Source: Pontibacillus sp. HMF3514
GTDB lineage: Bacteria; Bacillota; Bacilli; Bacillales; BH030062
Assembly (NCBI RefSeq): GCF_009858175.1
Contig: NZ_CP047393.1
Span: forward strand, 3,906,001 to 3,970,000
Reading direction: 5' to 3'
DNA length: 64,000 nucleotides
The translations under genes were made by a program, and so were the position numbers. Below the pieces are notes generated by a model, which was not told the origin of the DNA, made no database searches, and saw only the letters and a list, made by a program, of their open reading frames with translations. Positions 29,819 through 38,047 of the stretch are shown here, piece by piece (positions within the stretch are counted from its first letter, which is position 1; each line of letters opens with the position of its first letter).

Positions 29819-31225
29819 ATGTCTAGAGCAATGATGAGTATCATTCTTCGATTAGAAATGGAAAAAGAGAATGTCTCTTTTGGGGAAATTGCAACGATCG
29901 TAAGCAATGTCGGAGGCGATATTGTTGCGATTGATGTCATTAAAGAAGGTAAGCATAAAACGACACGAGATATTAGTATTAATGTGAATGATGAGACCAA
30001 ACAAGAAAGAATTATTCAGTCGATTAAGCAACTTCCTGGCGTGGTGATTAAACACATATCTGATCGTACTTTTTTAGTACACCTTGGGGGTAAAATCCAT
30101 GTATCCTCAAAAGTAGAAATTGATAATCGAGAGGAAATGTCACGTGTTTACACGCCTGAAGTAGCACGTGTCTGTGAAGCGATTGATGAGGACCCCAACC
30201 TAGCTTATCAATTTACAATAAAACGAAATACAGTAGCTGTCATATCGGATGGGACAGCTGTGCTAGGACTCGGAACAATTCGTCCAGAAGCAGCTATGCC
30301 CGTTATGGAAGGGAAAGCTATGCTCTTTAAGCAATTTGCTAATGTTGATGCATTCCCAATTTGTATTAATCCTTGTAACCCAGAAGAAACCATACGCATT
30401 GTGAAGGCTCTTAGTCCTACTTTTGGAGGCATTAATCTAGAGGATATTGGATCTCCTCAATGTTTTGAAATTGAAGAGCGATTAAAACAAGAACTAGACA
30501 TTCCTGTCTTTCATGATGATCAGCATGGAACAGCCATAGTTGCTTTAGCAGGACTCTTAAATGCTCTACACATCGTGAATAAAGATATCGCTTCTTGTAA
30601 GATTATTGTATGTGGTATCGGCGCAGCAGGAATGGCCATTACAAATATGTTGCTGACTGCAGGCGCTACGAACATAATAGGTGTAGATATGGAAGGAGCT
30701 CTTACCAGAGATAAGTTTTATGATCGTCCTGGTTGGAATGACTTCGCTGACAAAACAAACCCTCGAAAAGAAACAGGTGCGTTGCACGATGTCATTCAAG
30801 ATGCAGACGTTTTTATTGGTGTATCAGCTCCAGGGATTCTTAAAAATGGTAACATAAAATCGATGGCTAAAGATCCGATTGTATTTGCACTGGCAAATCC
30901 TCACCCTGAAATTACACCTGATGAAGCTAAGCCATATGCCAAGGTGATGGCTACTGGACGGTCTGATTATCCAAACCAAGTTAATAATGTTCTTTGCTTT
31001 CCAGGTATCTTCCGTGGTGCTCTCGATTGTAGAGCTCGTGAAATTAATGAAGAAATGAAACTTGCGGCTGCGAAAGCGATCGCTTCTACCATAAGCGAGG
31101 ATGAGGTTAATGAAGATTACATCATTCCTAGTGTGTTTAATGAACATGTCGTTCAATCGATACGAAATGCTGTCATAGAGGCTGCGATAAAGACGGGTGT
31201 AGCAAGAAGAAATCCTGATCAGTAA
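29819..31225 (+). CDS. Malic enzyme with N-terminal ACT domain
   Basis: A 468-residue enzyme that decarboxylates malate to pyruvate with NAD(P). Residues 1-75 are an ACT-like regulatory domain (MMSIILRLEMEKENVSFGEI, then TTRDISINVNDE). The catalytic part contains SRVYTPEVARVCEAI, TVAVISDGTAVLGLG (a malic N signature), FHDDQHGTAIV and the nucleotide loop GIGAAGMAI. AAAGGAAG precedes the ATG. ACT-linked malic enzymes are a known Firmicutes form (YtsJ/MalS relatives); the effector is not known. It is divergently arranged with glutamate dehydrogenase and followed by NhaC. Confidence 0.93.
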   Translation: MSRAMMSIILRLEMEKENVSFGEIATIVSNVGGDIVAIDVIKEGKHKTTRDISINVNDETKQERIIQSIKQLPGVVIKHISDRTFLVHLGGKIHVSSKVEIDNREEMSRVYTPEVARVCEAIDEDPNLAYQFTIKRNTVAVISDGTAVLGLGTIRPEAAMPVMEGKAMLFKQFANVDAFPICINPCNPEETIRIVKALSPTFGGINLEDIGSPQCFEIEERLKQELDIPVFHDDQHGTAIVALAGLLNALHIVNKDIASCKIIVCGIGAAGMAITNMLLTAGATNIIGVDMEGALTRDKFYDRPGWNDFADKTNPRKETGALHDVIQDADVFIGVSAPGILKNGNIKSMAKDPIVFALANPHPEITPDEAKPYAKVMATGRSDYPNQVNNVLCFPGIFRGALDCRAREINEEMKLAAAKAIASTISEDEVNEDYIIPSVFNEHVVQSIRNAVIEAAIKTGVARRNPDQ

Positions 31226-31382
31226 AGTTGATTGTTTGTTCGAAATAAACAAATGTTTACTGTTGAAAGAATTTACTGCACAAAAATTCTTGCCATTCCA
31301 CTTCTCCACTTTTACAATGTTATATAACACATCATGCAACAAAGTATAATATAGGATGTATGGTTAAGGAGGTTGTTCAATT

Positions 31383-32858
31383 ATGACAAAAGACGATGAT
31401 CAACAAATTCAAGATGCACGAGAAGCAGTTGGTGACCATCAGATTACGAAGCTAGATTTTTATGGTGGTGCTTTTGCAGCAACAATCCCATTAATTTTCT
31501 TTATTATTTGGGCAATTACTCTAAGTACGATGAAACTGGTAACCGAAGAAGCTCTTGTTCTCGGTATGGTGATTGGTGTAGCAATTGGTTTATTCTTTTG
31601 TAAATCCCAATGGAAAGATTATGCTCAAGGACTCGTTCAAGGTATGGCGCAACCTATTGGTGTTATTGCCGTAATTGCTTGGTTTTGGGCAGGTATGTTC
31701 GCTAAGCTATTAGCTGCAGGTGGACTTGTAGACGGACTTATCTGGTTCGGCTTTCAGACAGGTTTAGAAGGTGGCTTTATTGTTGGACTAACCTTCATAC
31801 TAGCAGCCATTTTCTCTACAGCAGTGGGTACAGGTTATGGAACTGTTGCAACGTTTGGTATTCTGATGTACCCAGCAGGCATTATTTTAGGTGCCGATCC
31901 CGTTATTCTTCTGGCAGCTATTTTAAGTGGTGCTGTATTTGGAGATAACTTAGCACCGGTATCAGATACAACAATTGTATCTGCAACAACACAGGATGCT
32001 GACGTACCTGGAGTAGTACGTTCTCGTTTTAAGTATTCAATAACTGCTGCTATTCCGGCTCTAATATTATTTGTTATTTTCGGCGGTGGCGGATCTGGTG
32101 GAAACCAAGAAGCCTTTACACAATTGAAGGAACAAGTTTCAGCAGAAGGATTGATCATGCTCCTTCCATTTGCTCTAGTTCTATATTTAGCATTATCAGG
32201 TCGCCACTTACTTACATCTCTTACAATCGGTATTTTGGCTTCTATTATTGTAATGCTCTTTACAGGAACTCCATTTACAGAAGTTATCCATATTTATCGT
32301 AATGATGCAGGTGATGCTGCTATTGGCGGTGCCCTAATGAATGGTATTGGCGGCTATTTTAACATGGCCATTCTTATTCTGTTCATTTTAGCAGCGGCTC
32401 ACCTAATGGAATTAGCGGGCACAATGGAAGCAATCAAAAACTTCTTCCTTAAACTCATTAATGGCGTTGTAAAACGTGCTGAGTTATCAATCTATGGTAT
32501 TGTAGCTTTCCTAAACTTATTTATTACGATCAATACGGCTGCTGAGATTGCAGCTGGACCATTTGTGCGTAAGCTAGGGAAAGAGTTTAACATTCACCCT
32601 TATCGACGCGCGAACTTCTTAGATACGGTTTCCTCTTCTCTAGGTTATATTTTCCCTTGGAGTGGTGGTGTTCTACTAGCATGGGCAACAATTAAAGGTG
32701 CTGCAGATGAGTATGGATTCATTCCAATTGTCGGACCTGCTGAAGTATTCCCATACGTATTCCAAGGTTGGGGATTACTCATCGTAATGCTTATCGCTGC
32801 ACTTACTGGCTGGGGCTTACGTTTCGAAGGAAAAAATGGTGAAGAAGTTAAAAAATAA
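31383..32858 (+). CDS. NhaC-family Na+/H+ antiporter
   Basis: A 491-residue membrane protein with about 11-12 hydrophobic segments. AVIAWFWAGMFAKLLAAGG, FSTAVGTGYGTVATFG and SGAVFGDNLAPVSDTTIVSA are characteristic NhaC motifs, the last being the substrate-site region. It is expected to export sodium in exchange for protons, or to work as a malate-H+/Na+-lactate type exchanger as some members do. TTAAGGAGG precedes the ATG. It stands alone after the malic enzyme with a terminator behind it; the link to malate is suggestive but unproven. Confidence 0.92.
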   Translation: MTKDDDQQIQDAREAVGDHQITKLDFYGGAFAATIPLIFFIIWAITLSTMKLVTEEALVLGMVIGVAIGLFFCKSQWKDYAQGLVQGMAQPIGVIAVIAWFWAGMFAKLLAAGGLVDGLIWFGFQTGLEGGFIVGLTFILAAIFSTAVGTGYGTVATFGILMYPAGIILGADPVILLAAILSGAVFGDNLAPVSDTTIVSATTQDADVPGVVRSRFKYSITAAIPALILFVIFGGGGSGGNQEAFTQLKEQVSAEGLIMLLPFALVLYLALSGRHLLTSLTIGILASIIVMLFTGTPFTEVIHIYRNDAGDAAIGGALMNGIGGYFNMAILILFILAAAHLMELAGTMEAIKNFFLKLINGVVKRAELSIYGIVAFLNLFITINTAAEIAAGPFVRKLGKEFNIHPYRRANFLDTVSSSLGYIFPWSGGVLLAWATIKGAADEYGFIPIVGPAEVFPYVFQGWGLLIVMLIAALTGWGLRFEGKNGEEVKK

Positions 32859-32870
32859 TGTTTCATACAA

Positions 32871-32900
32871 AAATGGCTCCTCTATTAGGAGCCATTTTTC
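32871..32900 (+). terminator. nhaC terminator
   Basis: A 10-bp perfect stem AAATGGCTCC/GGAGCCATTT with a 7-base loop and T run. Confidence 0.9.
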
Positions 32901-33227
32901 TTTATTCCATAAAAGTTCACTGTCGATGGTACCATAGCATTTAGTTTACTTTGTAACTTCTTATAAAGGATTACTGCTGTTGCATCCACAATTGGCTCAG
33001 CAAGCTCTCTTAAAGATTGGATATGCGCCTCTCCTTCTTTCGGAGTCACCATCATGCATTCCTGATAACCTAATAGCACTTCTATTATGTAAAAATTCTG
33101 GGATGAATGGGGCTGGAGGCGATGTCATCATCAAGCTAACATCATTGGAAGCTTTATCTATATATTCATCAAGTCTTTGATAATATTGTTTGGCATCTTT
33201 GTAGTCATACATGACATCAATAGTTGC
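32885..33227 (-). pseudogene. Frameshifted small gene of unknown function
   Basis: Two overlapping minus-strand frames read as one protein of about 110 residues broken once. The first ends ...PAPFIPEFLHNRSAI and the second continues LGYQECMMVTPKEGEAH and then RELAEPIVDATAVILYKK; both have even, protein-like composition. The break lies near 33068-33077 (change of one base in frame). GAGGAG around 33228 would serve a start near the YDYKDAKQYYQRL segment. I do not recognise the family. It is either decayed or a sequencing error. It lies between nhaC and the DnaA-box cluster. Confidence 0.55.
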
Positions 33228-33299
33228 TCCTCGTACGCTTATCTTGATTCAAAGCCTTCCATATTAGGGGGCGATTATAAAATAAGCATCAAAAAAATA

Positions 33300-33325
33300 A
33301 AACGTCTAGGATCCCAGACGTTTTT
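33300..33325. terminator. Bidirectional hairpin terminator
   Basis: AAACGTCT pairs with AGACGTTT with T-rich sequence on either side (33300-33325). It lies between the broken small gene and the DnaA-box cluster. Confidence 0.7.
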
Positions 33326-33434
33326 ACATTCTTGTTTTTGATTTCTTGCTGAATGAACTTTTGAGTAACCTGACATGTTTCATTTCATATTTAAACTTGA
33401 ACTACATATACAAACCAATAGTTAAATTTAAAGG

Positions 33435-33676
33435 TTATCCACAAGTTTGTGCACACGCTCTATATTCACATGTTATTAACGACAGAGAACAACTTATACA
33501 CAAAGTTATCCACATATACACAACTCACAACCCCTTATATGGTAGAAGAACCAGTGTTCGCTACCATATATGCTGCGTTATCCTCACAATATTCACAGTC
33601 TGTGGATATGTCCGCTTCTTCAAATGCAGGAAATGTTCCATATTCATCTACGACTACATCCATTGCTTTATCCACA
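33435..33676. promoter_or_regulatory. DnaA-box cluster near the yyzF-like gene
   Basis: Three perfect TTATCCACA boxes (33435-33443, 33506-33514, 33668-33676), TTATACACA (33494-33502) and an inverted ATATCCACA (33601-33609) with one mismatch each, and ATATTCACA copies (33462, 33589) with two. Five sites within one mismatch in 242 bases is far above chance. It is not an origin gene context, since dnaA is over 30 kb away. Bacillus subtilis has titration-type DnaA-box clusters outside oriC and I recall one next to yydA (rlmH), the same neighbourhood as here. Probably it binds DnaA to restrain initiation. Confidence 0.75.
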
Positions 33677-33702
33677 TGTTGAGAACACACATATACTTTC
33701 AT
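33535..33702 (-). CDS. yyzF: YyzF-like CxxH/CxxC zinc-ribbon-type protein (BA_5709 family)
   Basis: A 55-residue protein. MKVYVCSQHVDKAMDVVVDE contains the CxxH pair and DCEYCEDNAAYMVAN the CxxC pair, the hallmark of this small Bacillaceae family; the four residues probably bind zinc. ATG at 33702 follows AGAGGTG; an ATG one codon earlier is possible. It sits upstream of nothing on its strand except the DnaA-box cluster and immediately beyond htrA, as in Bacillus subtilis. The DnaA boxes at 33589-33676 fall inside its coding sequence. Function is unknown. Confidence 0.88.
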   Translation of the reverse strand: MKVYVCSQHVDKAMDVVVDEYGTFPAFEEADISTDCEYCEDNAAYMVANTGSSTI

Positions 33703-33725
33703 CATTTCACCTCTTTCACGTAGAA

Positions 33726-33755
33726 AAAGCAGGGACACTTTAAGTCCCCGCTTTC
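33726..33755 (-). terminator. htrA terminator
   Basis: AAAGCGGGGACTT pairs with AAGTGTCCCTGCTTT (minus strand, small mismatches) directly after the htrA stop, followed by T-rich sequence. Confidence 0.8.
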
Positions 33756-33760
33756 TTTAT

Positions 33761-34999
33761 TTAGTAACTAGACGATGACAGTTCCATTGTAATCGTTTGT
33801 TTTTCTCCCTCACGATATAACGTTACTTCCATTTGATCGCCTACTTCTTTCTCTTGATACAAGTGTTTTCTTAAATCAACGATATCTTTAATCTGTTTAC
33901 CATCTAACTGAGTAATCACGTCGTACTTTTGAAGACCAGCAGCATCAGCTGGGGAAGCAGATTCTACTCTGCGCAAGAATACACCTTGTGTTACCTGCTC
34001 AGGCAGTTTAAGTGTACGCTCCCATTCAGCTCTAGGAACATCGGCTAGTGAGTATGCTTCAACCCCCATATATGGACGTGTTACTTCACCATCTTCTTCG
34101 ATATCCTGAATGATTGGCTTCGCGATGTCAATTGGGATAGCAAACCCTATCCCTTCTACTGCTGATTTAGCAATTTTCATGGAGTTAATTCCAATTAATT
34201 CACCTTTAATATTGATTAAGGCCCCTCCACTATTACCTGGGTTAATCGCGGCATCGGTTTGGACTACTTCCGCATTCCAATCGACTCGACCATCTCCATT
34301 TAAATCTTGTGGGATCGCTCTTTCTTTACCACTAATAATGCCTTTCGTAACGGATCCCGCAAACTCAAGGCCTAATGGGTTCCCAATTGCTAAAGCAGGC
34401 TCACCCACTTTTAGATTATCTGATGACCCTAGCTTAATGGCTTTACCCACCTTTTCAGAACTCATCTCTAAAACTGCCAAATCCATATATGGATCACTTC
34501 CAAGTAACTGCGCTTCGATACGAGTACCATCGATTAGTTCAATTTCGAGCTCGTCTGCGCCTTGTATAACATGGTGATTCGTCACCACATAAGCTTTTCC
34601 ATCCGCTTTTTTGTAAATGACTCCTGAACCCGTACCTTGTTGAGCTGATTGACTTTCAAAAAAGTTAGATGAACCACGACGAATATTGATAACACCCACA
34701 ACAGTTTCTTGAACATCATCCACTACTTTCGTTACTTGTGTAGTGACATCTACATTTACATCTTGTGTTTCTGTAGTCGTATCATTATCATTTTGGTTTT
34801 CATCTTCATCAGCTTGCACCTGATCATTTGTTTCGTCAGGAGTTGTAATGTCATACGGTAATATGTTGGATTGAATTAATGCTGGCAATGCCAAAATAAT
34901 AAGTACAGCTCCTAGTATGAGACCAACAACGGTCGGCATGATCCAGCCTGGACGTTTATGTTGGTTTCGGCTAGAAACATGATCATCATAATAACCCAT
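33761..34999 (-). CDS. htrA: HtrA-like serine protease (YyxA type)
   Basis: A 412-residue membrane-anchored quality-control protease. A cytosolic tail is followed by one transmembrane helix (about 22-45), an acidic Asp/Asn/Thr-rich linker, a trypsin-like domain with the triad His (VVTNHHVI), Asp (MDLAVLEM) and Ser (NPGNSGGAL), and a C-terminal PDZ domain (about 315-405). ATG at 34999 follows an AGAGAGG; a longer frame starts at 35026 but has no clear ribosome binding site, so the start is uncertain. It lies just downstream of walJ, as in Bacillus subtilis, and may be partly cotranscribed with the wal operon. It degrades or refolds misfolded secreted proteins. Confidence 0.93.
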   Translation of the reverse strand: MGYYDDHVSSRNQHKRPGWIMPTVVGLILGAVLIILALPALIQSNILPYDITTPDETNDQVQADEDENQNDNDTTTETQDVNVDVTTQVTKVVDDVQETVVGVINIRRGSSNFFESQSAQQGTGSGVIYKKADGKAYVVTNHHVIQGADELEIELIDGTRIEAQLLGSDPYMDLAVLEMSSEKVGKAIKLGSSDNLKVGEPALAIGNPLGLEFAGSVTKGIISGKERAIPQDLNGDGRVDWNAEVVQTDAAINPGNSGGALINIKGELIGINSMKIAKSAVEGIGFAIPIDIAKPIIQDIEEDGEVTRPYMGVEAYSLADVPRAEWERTLKLPEQVTQGVFLRRVESASPADAAGLQKYDVITQLDGKQIKDIVDLRKHLYQEKEVGDQMEVTLYREGEKQTITMELSSSSY

Positions 35000-35072
35000 T
35001 CCCTCACCAATCCTCTCTTTGTTCATAGGATTTTATCATTCTTTACTAAATGATTCCTCCATCAAAAATTGG

Positions 35073-35876
35073 TTAAACATCGTTCAGCGTATAGATCGGG
35101 GTTGCTGATTTTGGATCTGTGTCATATAAATCAATGGAGTTTCCTAGAGGTATGCCTCGTTCATTCAAAATATTCCCCACAGACATACGTGCAAGGTCTT
35201 TCATATTGTTATCTTGACTTAAATGGGCTAAATAAATACGCTTGGTTCTATTTCCAATTATATCTGTTAATGCGATAGCCGAATCCTCATTCGAAACGTG
35301 ACCTTTATCTCCAAGAATTCTTCGCTTCACATTCCATGGATAACGTCCCATACGCAACATTTCAACATCATGATTAGACTCAAAAATATAAGCATCTGCA
35401 TCTTCAATTGTTTTCTTTATACGGTCTGAAACATAACCCATATCTGTAGCTAAGGCAACCTTTTTCCCTCCATTACGAAACACAAAAAACATCGGTTCTG
35501 CCGCATCATGTGAGACACCAAAGGATTCAACTTCAATATCTCCAAAATCTTTTACAGAAGCCATCGGAAATTCAAACTTTTGATCCGTTGAAATCTTTCC
35601 AATATGATCCTCCATTGCCATCCATGTTTTCTCATTCGCATAGATCGGTAGTTGATAGCGCCTGGCCATGATCCCTAGTCCTTTAATATGATCACTGTGC
35701 TCATGAGTCACTAAGATTCCATCGAGCTCATTTGGATCAATATTTACTTCATTCATGAGACGCTCCATTTGCTTGCCGCTTAAACCTGCATCAACAAGCA
35801 ATTTTTGATTGTCTGTTCCTATATAAAAAGCATTTCCGGTACTTCCTGATGCCAACACACTAAAGTGCAAACTCAT
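35073..35876 (-). CDS. walJ: WalJ (YycJ) metallo-beta-lactamase-fold hydrolase
   Basis: A 267-residue protein with the metal-binding [10 protein letters not shown] motif (about 55-64), VLASGSTGN at the N-terminus, ATDMGYVSD and SNHDVEML. It is a cytosolic MBL-fold exonuclease-like protein linked to cell division and wall homeostasis; the exact substrate is not settled. ATG at 35876 follows GGAGTGGAG; the extra four codons of the longer frame lack support. It is the last gene of the walRKHIJ operon, 18 bases after walI. Confidence 0.95.
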   Translation of the reverse strand: MSLHFSVLASGSTGNAFYIGTDNQKLLVDAGLSGKQMERLMNEVNIDPNELDGILVTHEHSDHIKGLGIMARRYQLPIYANEKTWMAMEDHIGKISTDQKFEFPMASVKDFGDIEVESFGVSHDAAEPMFFVFRNGGKKVALATDMGYVSDRIKKTIEDADAYIFESNHDVEMLRMGRYPWNVKRRILGDKGHVSNEDSAIALTDIIGNRTKRIYLAHLSQDNNMKDLARMSVGNILNERGIPLGNSIDLYDTDPKSATPIYTLNDV

Positions 35877-35894
35877 ATAGTTCTCCACTCCAAA

Positions 35895-36734
35895 TTATTG
35901 TTCTATCTGATCTAGAAGGTTTTGAATTGTATCTTCTACAAACGTACTTTCATCCATAGATATCAATTGTCCTTCCATTGCATTCACATAATACTGACGT
36001 TCCTCATTCACAAGAATCTTCCATGTTGGTGCAAACACCTGTAATCCATTCGAAAGTGGAACGAGCGTGTAATATCCTAAATTCATATCCGATACATTAT
36101 CACCGTTATATAACTCATTACGAGAGAATAATGTAATTGCTGCTTGCTTAGGTTTAATAAGCTCTTGCTTTTCACCTGTTTTATTGAAATCATCAAGCAT
36201 GGTTTGAACATAACGAGTCATTTCCTGATCTTCATTTAGAAAAACAATTACAACGCCACTTTCATTAAAGAAAATGGGGTTATTTTTATAGGATTGGAAG
36301 AAAAGAAGTTTATTTGCTTCTTTATTATATCCCCAATACTCATAGTTGTCCCCATATAAAATCTGATCCTTTACTTTGGTTGTTATATCCTCATCAGATG
36401 CTTCAACATCTATAGGGACAGATTCTTCAAGCTCCGATAATAATATCGTTTCATCATTAAAAAACTCGTAGGATTGATTTTCTAATTCATCAAGCTTCTT
36501 CTGATCCTCATCATTAAAGACATAACGGCGTGCAGAAATATATGTCTCTTTTATACTTTCTTTAGGCAAATCACCGAGCGTGATTTTTTCTGCTTCCAAC
36601 TGTTCTTCAATGGTTGAATCAGGTAACAATCCTATCTGTGCTTGCTCCCTTTTTTCAAAGAATTGTTGAACGAGAAAGACATCTAGAATCAGAAAGCAAA
36701 TAATAAATAGTGTTTTAATTTGTCCCCATTGCAC
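35895..36734 (-). CDS. walI: WalI (YycI) regulatory protein of WalRK
   Basis: A 279-residue protein with one N-terminal transmembrane helix (TLFIICFLILDVFLVQQFF) and an extracytoplasmic YycI fold. With WalH it binds WalK through the membrane helix and restrains or adjusts the kinase (established in Bacillus subtilis). The start is GTG overlapping the walH stop by one base (TAGTG), with AAGGAGG just inside the end of walH, so translation is coupled. Length is normal. Confidence 0.93.
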   Translation of the reverse strand: MQWGQIKTLFIICFLILDVFLVQQFFEKREQAQIGLLPDSTIEEQLEAEKITLGDLPKESIKETYISARRYVFNDEDQKKLDELENQSYEFFNDETILLSELEESVPIDVEASDEDITTKVKDQILYGDNYEYWGYNKEANKLLFFQSYKNNPIFFNESGVVIVFLNEDQEMTRYVQTMLDDFNKTGEKQELIKPKQAAITLFSRNELYNGDNVSDMNLGYYTLVPLSNGLQVFAPTWKILVNEERQYYVNAMEGQLISMDESTFVEDTIQNLLDQIEQ

Positions 36735-38047
36735 TATCTACCGCCTCCTTGATTCATAAGTCCTTCATCAAATGTGATTTTTTGCCAATCATTCAACTTA
36801 ATAAACCACGCAGGCTCCAATGTATACACCTCTGCAGATGAACCTGTTCGTTTCATTTCATACCCAACCGCAATATCTTTAATTAAATATGGAGGGTAAT
36901 TCTTCCAGGCTTCTTCAAGATAAGCAAGAACGTCACTACCTGAACGTAATGTGATTTCCTGACTACCAAATGGTGGTTGTAGTTGAATAAGTGCACGTTG
37001 ATATTCAAATATCTCTTGGTTCTTCCATCTCTGTTCAATCAGAGTGCGGTTTTCATCATCAAATACTGGATATCCTTCTTTAATTAAACGGTAACGAATG
37101 TAATTCTGATTCTGACTAAGATGATAAATATTATAATTATCTGTCCAACCATTATGGTCATTGACAAATTCTAAGCTTTGTCTAATCAAGCCCGAACGGT
37201 CCATAAGTGTATATTCTGTTTCCGCGGGGTTTATAAATTCCATCATAGTCTCATTTTCATAAATACGTAATCTTGTTGTTCCATCTGAATAATATTCCTC
37301 TCCTATATTTGAGGAGTTTGGACGGACTAGATTTGGATTACTAAAGAGAACATTAATGAAGGTATCTGGATTGATTGATCTTGTTGGATACGTGTTCATC
37401 GGAAGAGTTACTTGCCCCTCAGGTAAATAAATTGGTGATTTACGATTTTTCTCATAAGCTAAGTAATTTACTTGACCATACGGATTCACAAGATAATCTT
37501 CTACATTACTATACACATCAAAGTTTTGAATTTCAGCTTTAATATTTTCTTCGCTATCACTTGATACAAAGTAAACTAGGCTCGAGGATTGCTGCTGAGA
37601 CATCTGTATTAACATACGATCAACAGTAAGCTCAGGTAAGTCTTCTTTCTCTTTCTCTTTCACAGTGTACGTATTGACAAGCGTTTGGATTGGAACAGGT
37701 GTTGGAAATACAACCTCTATCGTAGAATCTCTTTCATATGTGCCTTTCGCACGATATTGAAAATCAGTGAGTGGCCAAGTTCTAATTTCTTTATATAGCT
37801 CATTTTCTTCAGATAACTGAGCTAAAGAAAAGATGCGATTGTTTTGATGGAAAATAATATGTTTTGGTTGTATGATACTTTTAACCGATTCCTTGCTACC
37901 ACTTCTTATTTTCGTTGAATCGTTAATTATATTTTCTTTATCAAGGACATCATATTGAGGTTGGTAATTCCAAATCGCGAGTGTAAGTAGTAGACTTGTA
38001 CCTACTAAAATAGTTAATAAAACTGACTTGACATTTTCCCACGTCAT
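36734..38047 (-). CDS. walH: WalH (YycH) regulatory protein of WalRK
   Basis: A 437-residue protein with an N-terminal membrane helix (VLLTILVGTSLLLTLAIW) and a large extracytoplasmic YycH domain. It works with WalI to control WalK activity. Its ATG overlaps the walK stop by four bases (ATGA), indicating translational coupling. The C-terminus MNQGGGR contains the ribosome binding site of walI. The length and order in the operon are as in Bacillus. Confidence 0.94.
   Translation of the reverse strand: MTWENVKSVLLTILVGTSLLLTLAIWNYQPQYDVLDKENIINDSTKIRSGSKESVKSIIQPKHIIFHQNNRIFSLAQLSEENELYKEIRTWPLTDFQYRAKGTYERDSTIEVVFPTPVPIQTLVNTYTVKEKEKEDLPELTVDRMLIQMSQQQSSSLVYFVSSDSEENIKAEIQNFDVYSNVEDYLVNPYGQVNYLAYEKNRKSPIYLPEGQVTLPMNTYPTRSINPDTFINVLFSNPNLVRPNSSNIGEEYYSDGTTRLRIYENETMMEFINPAETEYTLMDRSGLIRQSLEFVNDHNGWTDNYNIYHLSQNQNYIRYRLIKEGYPVFDDENRTLIEQRWKNQEIFEYQRALIQLQPPFGSQEITLRSGSDVLAYLEEAWKNYPPYLIKDIAVGYEMKRTGSSAEVYTLEPAWFIKLNDWQKITFDEGLMNQGGGR

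Noticed and set aside
33346-33723. Plus-strand frames of 125 and 77 codons
   Set aside because: They are opened by the DnaA-box cluster and run antisense to the clear CxxH/CxxC gene; their translation is Tyr/His/Thr-rich without domain features.
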